A DNA stretch of 64,000 nt from assembly GCA_016722565.1 (NCBI GenBank), contig JADKIU010000007.1, forward strand, positions 62,001 through 126,000, in the 5' to 3' direction. The first letter of the stretch is position 1, and each line of letters opens with the position of its first letter. Positions 50,532 through 60,273 of this stretch are shown here, piece after piece. Under the pieces are notes generated by a model that was not told the DNA's origin, ran no database searches, and was given only the letters and a program-made list of their open reading frames with translations. The DNA is from Bacteroidota bacterium (GTDB lineage Bacteria; Bacteroidota; Bacteroidia; 2-12-FULL-35-15). Made by a program: the position numbers and the translations under genes.

Positions 50532-51890
50532 CTATTTAGTTGTTAAAGAAAGATACAATTGTTTCGCATCGGCCAATGCCTTCATCACATCCGCACGCAT
50601 ATTCACCATTGATTCTACTGTTTTTTTATCCTTACGCACCATGCGCAACAGTCGCCAACGCCCGAATATTTTTTTCATTACCGGATAAAATTTGATTGTA
50701 AAAATTCCGCTCAAAATTACGGTTGAAGCAAAAAGACCCAGAAGCAACCAATCTCTATAAACAAGCGCAACAATCAACAATTGAATGATAAAATAAATCG
50801 TCCAAAAAATCAGAGAAAGATTGGCTCTGAACGAAGCATAAAATTCATTTTTCTTAACTTTACTATCGGCTAATTTTTTCGCCAAATAATAGGGCGGATA
50901 ATTCAATAACAAACCAATAAAATAAAAAGGCATTCCAAGATAAATGATAAAATACTCCAATAGAAATGTTCCGAAATTCATTTTATTGATACTCTCCTCT
51001 CTTAGCAAATGATCACGAAGATTGTTTGCCTTCAACAATCTGGTGTACGAGTGCAACAATCCCTTCAAATGCACCAGCACTTCCGGTTTCTTTACATCCA
51101 ACACATTTACCATATCAATAATTTCACTGCTTGCAATCGGGTGGTTCTCCAACTTTGAAGAGTCGAGTTTTTTGTCTTTCAGCAATTGATGCGTATACAC
51201 TTCCTCCATTTCGGCAACCAATCCATCATTTTCAATTGCATTGATGTGATGGGCATTTTCCTTCATCTTTTCTTCCAGCAACTTTGTAAACTCATTAATT
51301 GCTCGAACTTTATCTACTTTATATTTTTCCTCGAATGATTTAATTGAAATCGGTTTCCCTACATCAACAAAAACTTTACTTCTAAAACGAGGTGCTTCCT
51401 GGAAATTAAGTCCAACCGGAATAACCAGAATATCTTTGGAATAGTCGATGGATTCTAATGTTTGAAAAACAATGCGCGACAATCCTTTTTTTAAAGGTTG
51501 AACTCTGCGCTGTTGAACACATAACCCTTCAGGAAAAATCAACAATGGTTTATTTGAGGTAAGCAATCTTCGACATTCTTCAAATGATTTGTCATTCTTT
51601 TTAATTTCGGCATACCCTTCTTGCATGCGGTACATCGGACTTGCATTCATTTGATTCAAAACCCATTTCGCAACTTTGCCTTTAAAAACATCTCCTCTTG
51701 CAAAAAAACGAACTTTCGGACGCAAGTACACTGGCAACAATACCGGATCAACAAAACCATTTGAATGATTCGGAGCAAGAACAAAAGGTTCATTCAGGGG
51801 AATGTTTTGTAAGCCTTTAATATCTATCCGATAATAAACATTCAAACTAACATATACAAAAGGGCGAAGGAAGGTATAGAGTATTGCCAT
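50532..51890 (-). CDS. PlsC-like 1-acylglycerol-3-phosphate acyltransferase
   Basis: 452 residues. N-terminal acyltransferase domain (about 20-215) with NHSNGFVD (H-x4-D) and FPEGLC (glycerol-phosphate binding), as in PlsC. A long C-terminal half (about 240-452) with several membrane helices is not in PlsC of E. coli but is common in Bacteroidota and Gram-negative versions. It should acylate lysophosphatidic acid or a related lysolipid at the inner membrane. Located between pyrC (9 bp) and DUF72 (6 bp), so likely co-transcribed. Confidence 0.83.
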   Translation of the reverse strand: MAILYTFLRPFVYVSLNVYYRIDIKGLQNIPLNEPFVLAPNHSNGFVDPVLLPVYLRPKVRFFARGDVFKGKVAKWVLNQMNASPMYRMQEGYAEIKKNDKSFEECRRLLTSNKPLLIFPEGLCVQQRRVQPLKKGLSRIVFQTLESIDYSKDILVIPVGLNFQEAPRFRSKVFVDVGKPISIKSFEEKYKVDKVRAINEFTKLLEEKMKENAHHINAIENDGLVAEMEEVYTHQLLKDKKLDSSKLENHPIASSEIIDMVNVLDVKKPEVLVHLKGLLHSYTRLLKANNLRDHLLREESINKMNFGTFLLEYFIIYLGMPFYFIGLLLNYPPYYLAKKLADSKVKKNEFYASFRANLSLIFWTIYFIIQLLIVALVYRDWLLLGLFASTVILSGIFTIKFYPVMKKIFGRWRLLRMVRKDKKTVESMVNMRADVMKALADAKQLYLSLTTK

Positions 51891-51899
51891 ACAACGATG

Positions 51900-53237
51900 T
51901 TATCTTGTGAATGTTAAACGCTCACCTTTTGTTTCTTCATTAAAATATCCATTTTCATAAACCAAGTGGCCGCTGACAAATGTGTATTTAACTTTTGAGT
52001 GAAAAGTAACCCCTTCAAAAGGCGACCAACCGCACTTGTAAAGAATATTCGACTTGTCAACTGTTTCACTACCATTTAAATCTACCAAAACTAAGTCAGC
52101 AAAATAACCTTCACGAATATATCCACGCTTCTCAATTTGAAAACAATCTGCTACAGCATGTGCCATTTTCTCCGCAATACGTTCCAATGTTATTTTTCCT
52201 TGTTTGTGCATTTCAATCATTGCAACCAAAGCGTGCTGAACAAGCGGACCACCTGATGGTGCTTTAAAATATTTTTGTTCCTTCTCTTCAATTGTATGAG
52301 GAGCATGGTCAGTTGCAATCACATCAATTTTATTCTCTAATACTGCTCTTAGGATTGCATCTCTGTCGCTTGCTTTTTTCACAGCCGGATTCCACTTGAT
52401 ATAATTTCCTTTTGTTTTATAATCTTCATCCGAAAACCAAAGGTGATGAATGCAGGCCTCTGCTGTAATTCTTTTTTGTTTTAGTGATGTTTTATTTTCA
52501 AACAATTCCAATTCCTTTGCTGTGGAAATGTGCAAAATATGCAATCTTGAATTGTACTTCTTTGCTAACTCAACTGCCAAAGAAGACGATTTGTAGCAGG
52601 CCTCCTCACTTCGAATGACCGGATGTGCCTCCACAGGAACATCTTCTCCATATTTATCTTTGTATACCTGCATATTATGTCTGATTGTTGCCTCATCTTC
52701 ACAATGCGTTGCAATCAACATCTTGCATTTGGAAAATAAACCTTCCAATGTTTCACGTTTATCTACCAACATATTTCCAGTAGAAGAGCCCATGAACACT
52801 TTAATACCACAAACATTTTCTGGATTTGTTTTTAGCACTTCTTCTAAGTTATCGTTAGAAGCGCCCATAAAAAAGGAGTAGTTCGCCAACGAAACCTCTG
52901 ATGCACGTTTGTATTTATCTTCAAGTAACTCCTGCGTGAATACGTTCGGAACCGTGTTTGGCATTTCCATATAAGAGGTTACACCACCTGCAACAGCTGC
53001 TTTTGCCTCTGTATAAATTTCACCTTTATGTGTTAAACCCGGCTCACGAAAATGAACCTGATCATCTATACATCCCGGAAACAAATACTGATCAGTACCA
53101 TCTATTAGTACATCTGCAGGATCATTTATTTCCGACTCCGAAATTTTTTTAATGTACTTTCCTTCAATCAATACATCGCCCTTAAAGACTTTCCCTTCAT
53201 TAACGATGTTGACATTTTTTATTATTGTTCTTTTCAT
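51900..53237 (-). CDS. pyrC: dihydroorotase (class I-like)
   Basis: 445 residues, amidohydrolase fold. Visible are IDDQVHFREPGLTHKG (metal-binding start), HCEDE, LHILHIST and ATDHAPHT. The usual first metal ligand in D-x-H-x-H is Gln60, with His62 and Arg64 kept (DDQVHFREP). I recall the QVHFREP form in Bacteroidota dihydroorotases. The enzyme makes dihydroorotate from carbamoyl-aspartate in pyrimidine synthesis; a hydantoinase-like or inactive form is the alternative. Confidence 0.85.
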   Translation of the reverse strand: MKRTIIKNVNIVNEGKVFKGDVLIEGKYIKKISESEINDPADVLIDGTDQYLFPGCIDDQVHFREPGLTHKGEIYTEAKAAVAGGVTSYMEMPNTVPNVFTQELLEDKYKRASEVSLANYSFFMGASNDNLEEVLKTNPENVCGIKVFMGSSTGNMLVDKRETLEGLFSKCKMLIATHCEDEATIRHNMQVYKDKYGEDVPVEAHPVIRSEEACYKSSSLAVELAKKYNSRLHILHISTAKELELFENKTSLKQKRITAEACIHHLWFSDEDYKTKGNYIKWNPAVKKASDRDAILRAVLENKIDVIATDHAPHTIEEKEQKYFKAPSGGPLVQHALVAMIEMHKQGKITLERIAEKMAHAVADCFQIEKRGYIREGYFADLVLVDLNGSETVDKSNILYKCGWSPFEGVTFHSKVKYTFVSGHLVYENGYFNEETKGERLTFTR

Positions 53238-53250
53238 CTTTCTGATTAAT

Positions 53251-53278
53251 AAAAAAGCTCCTTAAAAAGAGCTCTATT
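53251..53278 (-). terminator. short intrinsic terminator
   Basis: Stem AAGCTC / GAGCT (53255-53260 and 53269-53273) overlapping the end of the GT2 gene, with a T run on the minus strand. Weak, 5-6 bp stem. Confidence 0.45.
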
Positions 53279-53987
53279 TTATTTTTTTAAATCGCATTTG
53301 CAAAACACCCCAAAATGCTTCTTTGAAAATCCCTTTACTCATTTTAGAAGCTCCTTCTACTCTATCTGTAAAAGTAATCGGCACTTCCACAATTTTAAAT
53401 CCTAATTTATAGGCAGTATATTTCATTTCTATTTGAAAGGCATAACCTACAAATTTAATATCGTCAAAATTAATACGCTCCAACACTTTTCTTCTGTAAC
53501 ATTTGAATCCTGCTGTAGTATCGCGAATTGAAACAAACAACACCATGCGAACGTAAACCGAAGCATAGTAAGACATCAACACTCGACCTTTGGGCCAATT
53601 TTCAATTTTTCCACCCTCAATGTATCTGGAACCGATTGCCACATCCGCCCCATTAACAGCGGCCTCACGCAAGCGGATTAAATCATCGGGATTGTGAGAA
53701 AAATCGCAATCCATTTCAAATATATATTCGTATTTTCTTTGCAATGCCCACTTAAATCCATGAATATAAGCTGTTCCTAACCCTAATTTGCCTTTCCGTT
53801 CTTCAATAAATAAACGACCAGAAAACTCTTCCATCAATCGCTTAACAATATCTGCTGTTCCATCCGGGGAACCATCATCCACAATTAATAAATGAAACGG
53901 AACAGACAAGGAAAATACTTTGCGAATCATTCGCTCAACATTTTCCTTTTCGTTGTAGGTTGGTATGATAACTAGACTATCTGACAC
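53274..53987 (-). CDS. polyprenol-phosphate mannosyltransferase-like GT2
   Basis: 237 residues from GTG 53987 (VSDSLVIIPTYNEKENVERMIRKV), preferred over an ATG at 54017 that adds 10 unlikely residues. GT-A motifs: VIIPTYNEKEN, LIVDDGSPDGTAD, MDCDFSHNPDDL, AIGSRYIEGG and PITFTDRVEGASKMS. Matches the dolichol-/polyprenol-phosphate mannose synthase family, which charges a lipid carrier with a sugar from a nucleotide donor on the cytoplasmic side. Sugar not certain. Confidence 0.87.
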   Translation of the reverse strand: MSDSLVIIPTYNEKENVERMIRKVFSLSVPFHLLIVDDGSPDGTADIVKRLMEEFSGRLFIEERKGKLGLGTAYIHGFKWALQRKYEYIFEMDCDFSHNPDDLIRLREAAVNGADVAIGSRYIEGGKIENWPKGRVLMSYYASVYVRMVLFVSIRDTTAGFKCYRRKVLERINFDDIKFVGYAFQIEMKYTAYKLGFKIVEVPITFTDRVEGASKMSKGIFKEAFWGVLQMRFKKIK

Positions 53988-54172
53988 GGCTGTAATTAAG
54001 AAACGAAGATAACGCACTATTCAATAATAACCAAAGTTTTAAGATATTTTGGCGTTTTTTTTGAAATATCATGCCATTCGAACTCAAAACCCAACTTTCG
54101 TGGACTTTATTCATCTAATTTAAAGCATCCCATTAACTATAAATTATACTTTTCCCAACTGATTTTAATCCT

Positions 54173-54180
54173 TAAGTTTG
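54173..54180 (+). promoter_or_regulatory. -7 element of the M43 protease gene
   Basis: TAAGTTTG (TAnnTTTG), 20 bp before the ATG at 54201. Confidence 0.5.
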
Positions 54181-54200
54181 TAGTATCTAGATGCTATTCC

Positions 54201-56306
54201 ATGAAAAAACTACTACTTTCTCTTTTGTCCGTTTCATCTATCTTAAATCTTTTTTCACAAGAACCGTTAAAATATTGTGGGGCAGATGAACTGCGAATTT
54301 CTACACTTCAGAAAAACCCTAAAATCGCGGAAGCTGTTATTAAACGTGATATTGAACTAGAGGCATTTACCCAAAAGTTTGTGAACGACTTCTATGCAAA
54401 TAGAACAAGTTCCGCTACTTATATTATCCCCGTTGTATTCCATGTAATACATAACTACGGAGCAGAAAATATCAGCGATGCACAAATAAAAGACGGGCTG
54501 GATGTTTTAAATAAAACATTCAGAAAACAATTGGCTGATACCGGCTCCATCGTTGCTGCCTTTAAACCACTTCATGCCGATTGCGACATTGAATTTCGCT
54601 TGGCACAACTTGACCCCAGCGGAAACTGCACCAGTGGAATCAATCGAATTGCTTCCTCACTCACAACCGTTGGCGACCACTCCGTTAAATCATTAATCCA
54701 ATGGCCAACGAATAAATATCTGAACGTTTATATTGTACAAAATGCGGCAGGTTTAGCGGGACACTGTGTATGGCCTGCTGATGCGGATTCGATACCGGCT
54801 TGGGATGGAATCGTTATTGCACACGACTACGTGGGAACCATCGGAACATCCAATTATACACGTTCGGTTGCATTTGCCCATGAATGCGGACACTATTTGA
54901 ATCTACAGCACATCTGGGGAGGAAACAATGTCCCGGGCTTTTATTATTATCCCTGCGCAGATCCTTTTAAAGATTGCAGCATTGACGATTTAGTAGCAGA
55001 CACACCACCAACAATCGGCTGGACGAGCTGTAATTTATCTGGTGCATCGTGCTTAAATCCTGTTGATAATGTTCAAAACACAATGGACTATTCTTATTGT
55101 AACCGCATGTTTACGTTCGGACAAAAAGCCCGTATGCAAGCCTGTCTCAACTCTCCCATTGCCGGAAGAGATAATTTATGGCAAACTGCCAACTTAATTG
55201 CAACCGGTGTTGATACACTCCCTGGACCTTTATGCAAAGCTGAATTTACAAGTAACAAAAGAGTAGTTTGTTCGGGTGCAGGCGATGTTATATCCTTCAC
55301 CAACACTTCTTACAATGGTTCGTTTACAACTATCTTTTGGACATTCCCCGGAGGAACTCCTTCTTCATCGACACTCGCAAGCCCTTTAGTATATTACACC
55401 TCACCAGGAAAATACAATGTCACATTAAAAGTAGTGAATGGAAGTGATACAGCAGAAATTTCAAAATCGAATTTTATTTCTGTTTTGCCAACTACCGGTA
55501 CTGTTTATCCTTTTTCGGAAAGCTTTGAAGCGACTCCTTCGTTAGATGGATTGGAATGGTTTTCAAGTAGCTTTGACACCATCAATGCTTGGCAACTGAC
55601 AAACACAGCAGCTGTTACTGGATCAACATCGGTAATGCTTAACAACTTTAACAACACCATGAATACCAAAGATGAGTTGTTTAGCAATATTATTAACCTC
55701 ACCGGAGCAACTTCACTGAACATCAGCTTTAAATATGCCTATGCTAAAAAAGATTCCAGTAGCAATGATCGACTGCAAGTGTATGTTACCAGCAATTGCA
55801 ACACCACTTGGATTCAACGATTAAATTTAGTTGGAACAGCATTAGAAACAGCTTCAATAACAAGTTCTCCATTTACTCCTTCTTCATCTAGTGAATGGAA
55901 ACAGGGTGTAGCGAACATCCCCGGATCTTATATGACATCTAACTTCCGTTTCAAATTTGTGTATACTTCCAGTGGTGGAAACAATGTTTATATCGATGAT
56001 ATAAATTTAGATGTGAATTCAGGAGTAGAAGATTTACATTCCATTGAAAATATGTTTCATCTGTTTCCAAATCCGGCTAATGAGCATGTAAACGTTTCGT
56101 TTTCATTAACACATTCGAAGAATCTAAGGCTTTCAATCATGAATGTATTCGGACAAACAATTTTAGAAAAAGGGAAAGAAAATTATTCAATGGGCGAACA
56201 CATTGTTTCTATCGATACAAAAAACATTGCTCCTGGAATGTATTTCTTAAAAGTTGCAGATGACGAAACAAATTTTCTGAAACCGCTGATTATTCTTGCA
56301 CAATAA
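54201..56306 (+). CDS. T9SS-secreted M43 (pappalysin-like) metalloprotease
   Basis: 701 residues. Signal peptide about 1-19; pro-region; M43 catalytic domain about 70-330 with HECGHYLNLQH (zinc His227, His231, His237; Glu228) and the downstream Met-turn NTMDYSYC; a PKD domain about 355-430 (FTNTSYNGSFTTIFWTFPGGTPSSST); a beta-sandwich about 435-610 (carbohydrate-binding or MAM-like); and a type A sorting domain about 625-701 (MFHLFPNPANEHVNVSF). Secreted zinc endopeptidase; substrates unknown. Confidence 0.88.
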   Translation: MKKLLLSLLSVSSILNLFSQEPLKYCGADELRISTLQKNPKIAEAVIKRDIELEAFTQKFVNDFYANRTSSATYIIPVVFHVIHNYGAENISDAQIKDGLDVLNKTFRKQLADTGSIVAAFKPLHADCDIEFRLAQLDPSGNCTSGINRIASSLTTVGDHSVKSLIQWPTNKYLNVYIVQNAAGLAGHCVWPADADSIPAWDGIVIAHDYVGTIGTSNYTRSVAFAHECGHYLNLQHIWGGNNVPGFYYYPCADPFKDCSIDDLVADTPPTIGWTSCNLSGASCLNPVDNVQNTMDYSYCNRMFTFGQKARMQACLNSPIAGRDNLWQTANLIATGVDTLPGPLCKAEFTSNKRVVCSGAGDVISFTNTSYNGSFTTIFWTFPGGTPSSSTLASPLVYYTSPGKYNVTLKVVNGSDTAEISKSNFISVLPTTGTVYPFSESFEATPSLDGLEWFSSSFDTINAWQLTNTAAVTGSTSVMLNNFNNTMNTKDELFSNIINLTGATSLNISFKYAYAKKDSSSNDRLQVYVTSNCNTTWIQRLNLVGTALETASITSSPFTPSSSSEWKQGVANIPGSYMTSNFRFKFVYTSSGGNNVYIDDINLDVNSGVEDLHSIENMFHLFPNPANEHVNVSFSLTHSKNLRLSIMNVFGQTILEKGKENYSMGEHIVSIDTKNIAPGMYFLKVADDETNFLKPLIILAQ

Positions 56307-56308
56307 AC

Positions 56309-58204
56309 TTACTTTATTGCACCCGCTTTTATCTCTTCAACTACTGAAGGATCAAGCAACGTAGACGTATCTCCTAAATTCGATACATCTCCTTCTGCAA
56401 CCTTGCGTAATATCCTTCGCATAATTTTGCCACTACGTGTTTTGGGCAAACCACTTACTACTTGTATTTTGTCAGGTTTTGCAATCGGACCAATAACCTT
56501 GGTGACTTCAGCTAAAATTTCTTTTCGCAATGCATCTATATCTTTATTCTTATTTGTACAAATCACATATGCATAAATCCCTTGTCCTTTGATATCGTGA
56601 GGGTAACCAACCACGGCACTCTCCACAATATCTGCATGCATATTAATTGCACTCTCCACTTCTGCCGTTCCTATGCGATGCCCACTCACATTCATTACAT
56701 CATCCACCCGTCCGGTAATCCGGTAATATCCATCTTCATCGCGTTTGCAACCATCTCCTGTGAAATATAAACCAGGATAAGTTGCAAAATAATTTGTACG
56801 GCAACGTTCATGATCACCATATGTTGTTCTGATAATCGAAGGCCAAGGAAATTTAATACATAAATTCCCTTCTACACCGTTTCCAATAATTTCATTTCCT
56901 TTATCGTCAACTAAAATTGGTTGCACCCCAGGCAAAGGCAAAGTTGCAAAACCAGGTTTTGTTTTTGTGATTCCTGCAATTGGAGAAATCAACATTCCAC
57001 CCGTTTCTGTTTGCCACCATGTATCCACAATTGGGCAATTCCCTTTCCCAATATTTTCGTTGTACCAATTCCAAGCTTCTTCGTTGATGGGTTCACCAAC
57101 ACTTCCCAATACTCTAAGAGAATTTAATTGATACGGTTTTACAAAATCCAAACCTGCTGCTTCCAAAGCTCTGATTGCAGTTGGAGCAGTATAAAAAATA
57201 TTCACCTTGTATTTATCAATCACATTCCAAAAACGTCCTGCATCCGGATACGTTGGAACACCTTCAAACATAACGGATGTTGCACCTGCTAACAAGGGAG
57301 CATACACAATATAAGAATGCCCCGTAATCCAGCCAATATCTGCTGTACACCAATACACTTCTTTATCTTTGTATTGAAACACATTTTCAAACGTATACTG
57401 TGTGTATACCATATAACCACCACACGTATGGACAACGCCCTTTGGTTTACCGGTGGAACCGGAGGTATACAAAACAAACAACATATCTTCCGCATCCATG
57501 GGTTCAGCCGGACAATCACCATTCACCTTTTCCATTTCTTGTTTCCAAAAAACATCACGTTCAGGATTTACACGGATGTTCGAATGAGTATGTTCCAATA
57601 CAATGACTTTATTCACAGAAGGACAAATTTCCAGTGCTTCATCCACAGTATCTTTCATCGGAATATCTTTTGCTCCTCGATAGGCTCCATCAGTTGTAAC
57701 AACAATTTTACAATCACTATCTTGAATCCTTCCTGAAAGTGCAGCTGCGGAAAAGCCACCAAATACAACGGAATGTACTGCACCTATTCGTGCACAAGCT
57801 AAAAGTGCGATGGCCAGTTCAGGAACCATTGGCATGTAAATACAAATTTTATCACCTTTTTGAGCTCCATTACTTTTCAATACATTTGCAAATTTACACA
57901 CTTGCTCATGCAGCTGTTTGTAGGTGAATGATACAGCGTTTCCATTTATGTCATTTGGTTCCCAATAATAAGCCACCTGATCTCCGCGTGTTGCCAAATG
58001 TCTGTCTAAACAATTCTCAGTGATATTTAATTTACCACCCACAAACCATTCAATTTTCGGATCTTTAAAATTCCAATCCAAAACTTTATCCCATTTCTTC
58101 TTCCAAAAAAATGTTTCTGCTTGCTCTGCCCAAAAAGTTTCAGGTGTTTCTACACTTCGTTTATATTCTTGATGATAGTTTTCGATGGAACTGATTCTTG
58201 TCAT
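56309..58204 (-). CDS. acs: acetyl-CoA synthetase
   Basis: 631 residues from ATG 58204 (MTRISSIENYHQEY); the ATG at 58225 gives only an extra MITKNTR. AMP-binding motifs: FVLYTSGSTGKPKGV (P-loop), YWCTADIGWITGHSYIVYAPL, DTWWQTETGG, YFTGDGCKRDEDGYYRITGR and the acetylatable lysine motif PKTRSGKIMRRIL. It makes acetyl-CoA from acetate, ATP and CoA in the cytoplasm. The 5' end is antisense to the non-coding leader of the lipoprotein gene at 58274. Confidence 0.95.
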   Translation of the reverse strand: MTRISSIENYHQEYKRSVETPETFWAEQAETFFWKKKWDKVLDWNFKDPKIEWFVGGKLNITENCLDRHLATRGDQVAYYWEPNDINGNAVSFTYKQLHEQVCKFANVLKSNGAQKGDKICIYMPMVPELAIALLACARIGAVHSVVFGGFSAAALSGRIQDSDCKIVVTTDGAYRGAKDIPMKDTVDEALEICPSVNKVIVLEHTHSNIRVNPERDVFWKQEMEKVNGDCPAEPMDAEDMLFVLYTSGSTGKPKGVVHTCGGYMVYTQYTFENVFQYKDKEVYWCTADIGWITGHSYIVYAPLLAGATSVMFEGVPTYPDAGRFWNVIDKYKVNIFYTAPTAIRALEAAGLDFVKPYQLNSLRVLGSVGEPINEEAWNWYNENIGKGNCPIVDTWWQTETGGMLISPIAGITKTKPGFATLPLPGVQPILVDDKGNEIIGNGVEGNLCIKFPWPSIIRTTYGDHERCRTNYFATYPGLYFTGDGCKRDEDGYYRITGRVDDVMNVSGHRIGTAEVESAINMHADIVESAVVGYPHDIKGQGIYAYVICTNKNKDIDALRKEILAEVTKVIGPIAKPDKIQVVSGLPKTRSGKIMRRILRKVAEGDVSNLGDTSTLLDPSVVEEIKAGAIK

Positions 58205-58273
58205 ACGAGTATTTTTTGTAATCATTCAAATTTACGGGATTTTTTTGCTATTTTTAAGTATCAAATTGTAAAC

Positions 58274-59356
58274 ATGAAAACAACTGTCAACATAGTACTT
58301 GGATTATCTTTGGTCCTCTCCCTTTTTTCTACATCTTGTAAAGACAAAAAAGACACAGAAGAAACACCGCCACCAGTGAGTGGTTCGGGAGGTATAGATG
58401 CAAGCACAACCGTTACCGGCTACAATATCCTTTCTCGGCTACCGGGTATTTGGAACGGACCTGTAACATCCACCACTGCATTGGGAAGCTATCCTGAATG
58501 GATTGTAGATTTCAGACCCGTTTCAGCGGCACAAGTTTCAGCAAAAAATGAATTGGATTCTGTCAATAATATTCTAATGGGTTTCTTTATTGTAAAACAT
58601 GACGGAGCCTATAAAATGGCCTTTCGTAACGGAGGAGGATTTGCCGGATCTCAGCGTATTGCATACGCTGTAATTGATAGCGTTTCAGAAACAACAAATA
58701 ACTATTTCTACCGGTTTTCTGATTTTAAAGCCGGGCAAAATCGTGTGTATACAAACGTACTATTTAAAGACGACAGTCTGATTGTTCATGTGTATACAAA
58801 CGTTTACAACACACTTTCCTCGCCACAAACGCACATGCTTTGGAGAGCACAATTAAAAGATAACACATCCGCACAACCGGCAATAACTGCATTTAGTTTT
58901 CCACAAAAGCAAATGGTAAAAGATTTTTCCAACACCTTTGATGCTGTAAGTGAAGCTATTTACTACAATTCGAGTACAGACCCTTACGATGAAGCTTCAC
59001 AACCCTATTTAGGAAAAACAAATGTAAATGTCAGTTTTGATGGCACACACGTTCCCGATCCTGTCAAAAAAGTTTTTCTTATGATTACAACGCAGCCATT
59101 GTTTTCAGGATTCACATATCTCCCAGCACAATTAAAATACCGCTCGCGTTATGTTTTTCTAGCATCAACCGACAATGCATTTACATTTAACTACATGCAT
59201 CCAGGAAGTTATTATTTATATTCCCTTTACGATGCTAATGGAGATGGAACATTCTCTTCAGGCGACTGGATGAGTAGTAATCTAACGAATACATTTACAC
59301 TCGGAGCATTAGGAACACAAAATGTAAATACACTGATTGATTTTACAATACCATAA
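58274..59356 (+). CDS. exported lipoprotein, unknown function
   Basis: 360 residues from ATG 58274 (MKTTVNIVLGLSLVLSLFSTSC), a lipobox with Cys22. The long open frame upstream to 58121 runs antisense to acs and is rejected. The mature protein is beta-rich with an acidic linker (KDKKDTEETPPPVSGSGG) and a C-terminal YDANGDGTFSSGDW, an EF-hand-like calcium-binding loop. No enzyme motif that I recognise. Confidence 0.68.
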   Translation: MKTTVNIVLGLSLVLSLFSTSCKDKKDTEETPPPVSGSGGIDASTTVTGYNILSRLPGIWNGPVTSTTALGSYPEWIVDFRPVSAAQVSAKNELDSVNNILMGFFIVKHDGAYKMAFRNGGGFAGSQRIAYAVIDSVSETTNNYFYRFSDFKAGQNRVYTNVLFKDDSLIVHVYTNVYNTLSSPQTHMLWRAQLKDNTSAQPAITAFSFPQKQMVKDFSNTFDAVSEAIYYNSSTDPYDEASQPYLGKTNVNVSFDGTHVPDPVKKVFLMITTQPLFSGFTYLPAQLKYRSRYVFLASTDNAFTFNYMHPGSYYLYSLYDANGDGTFSSGDWMSSNLTNTFTLGALGTQNVNTLIDFTIP

Positions 59357-59375
59357 GCTGAATACCATTCTTGAG

Positions 59376-59448
59376 TGGAAGCGGTTGGTATCGAACCAAC
59401 ATCAAAGAATTTTCAGTCCTCTGCATAGACCATCTTTGCTACACTTCC
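59376..59448 (-). tRNA. probable tRNA-Phe (anticodon GAA), diverged
   Basis: Minus strand: acceptor GGAAGTG pairs with CGCTTCC (one G-T pair); D-arm GCA/TGC with a loop containing GG; anticodon loop CTGAAAA (GAA, Phe) on a stem with two G-T pairs; T-arm GTTGG-TTCGATA-CCAAC intact. No CCA is encoded. The short D stem and G-T pairs make it diverged, so a tRNA pseudogene is possible. It follows the proC gene on the same strand. Confidence 0.65.
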
Positions 59449-59466
59449 TACATTTATAAATTGACA

Positions 59467-60263
59467 TTATCGAGATAATTCACTTGCCCTTTCTTTAGCT
59501 TTAATAATCCCTTTTTGCAAATTTTCACCCACTTGATTTTCAGTAAAAAAAGACAATGCCGCTTCTGTTGTTCCACCTTTTGAGGCAACGGCCTTAATCA
59601 GCTCATCCAATGATTTATCAGCCGTATTCAACAAATGAAACGAACCCAACATGGTTTGCTTGACCAACATTTCGGACGTATGTTGATCAAACCCCATTGC
59701 TTTACCAGCCTCAACCATTTGTTTAACAACATAAAAGAAGTAAGCAGGACCACTTCCGCTTAATGCTGTAACAGCATCCAACAAATTTTCATTTTCAAAA
59801 AAAACGGTTCTTCCAGTGGTGGATAACAAATTTTCAGCCTTGCGTATTTGCTCTATCGACAAGGATTTGCTACTTGTAAAAGCAGTCATTCCCATTCCTA
59901 ATTCAGCAGGAGAATTGGGCATCGCCCTAACAATAAATTTTTGACTGAGTGTTTTTTCAATTCGCTCCAACTTCATTCCAGCCATAATCGATATAAGAAT
60001 GTTGTTTTTGAGCACTTGTTTTAACTCTTTACCTAGCTCATCAAAATCCTGTGGTTTTACAGCCAAGATAATAATATCACTTTCCGAAATACGTGAATCA
60101 TTTACCACACAAACTTGTCCAATGTTGAGATTCGCCAATTCTTTTTCCTGGCCTCATTTTTTTCAGCGAGCAACAAGTTTTCCTTTGAAACGATGTTATA
60201 CTTTAAAAAAGCTCGAGCATAGATCAAGCCCATATTTCCACAGCCTACAATTGTAATTTTCAT
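59467..60263 (-). pseudogene. proC: pyrroline-5-carboxylate reductase, frameshifted
   Basis: ATG 60263 starts MKITIVGCGNMGLIYARAFLKYN (Rossmann fold), which runs into LLAEKNEARKK; the rest (ANLNIGQVCVVND, AVKPQDF, MPNSPAELGMG, VTALSGSGPAYFFYVVKQM) is in the next frame. Adding one A to the five-base run at 60142-60146 joins them into a normal 265-residue ProC that makes proline from pyrroline-5-carboxylate. No conserved block is lost, so sequencing error or a very recent frameshift is likely. It follows the DAHP synthase gene by 10 bp, an unusual partner for aromatic genes. Confidence 0.85.
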
Positions 60264-60273
60264 AATTAAATTT

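Noticed and set aside
58121..58273. Upstream extension of the lipoprotein frame
   Set aside because: It is antisense to the acs 5' end; a normal lipoprotein signal begins at ATG 58274.
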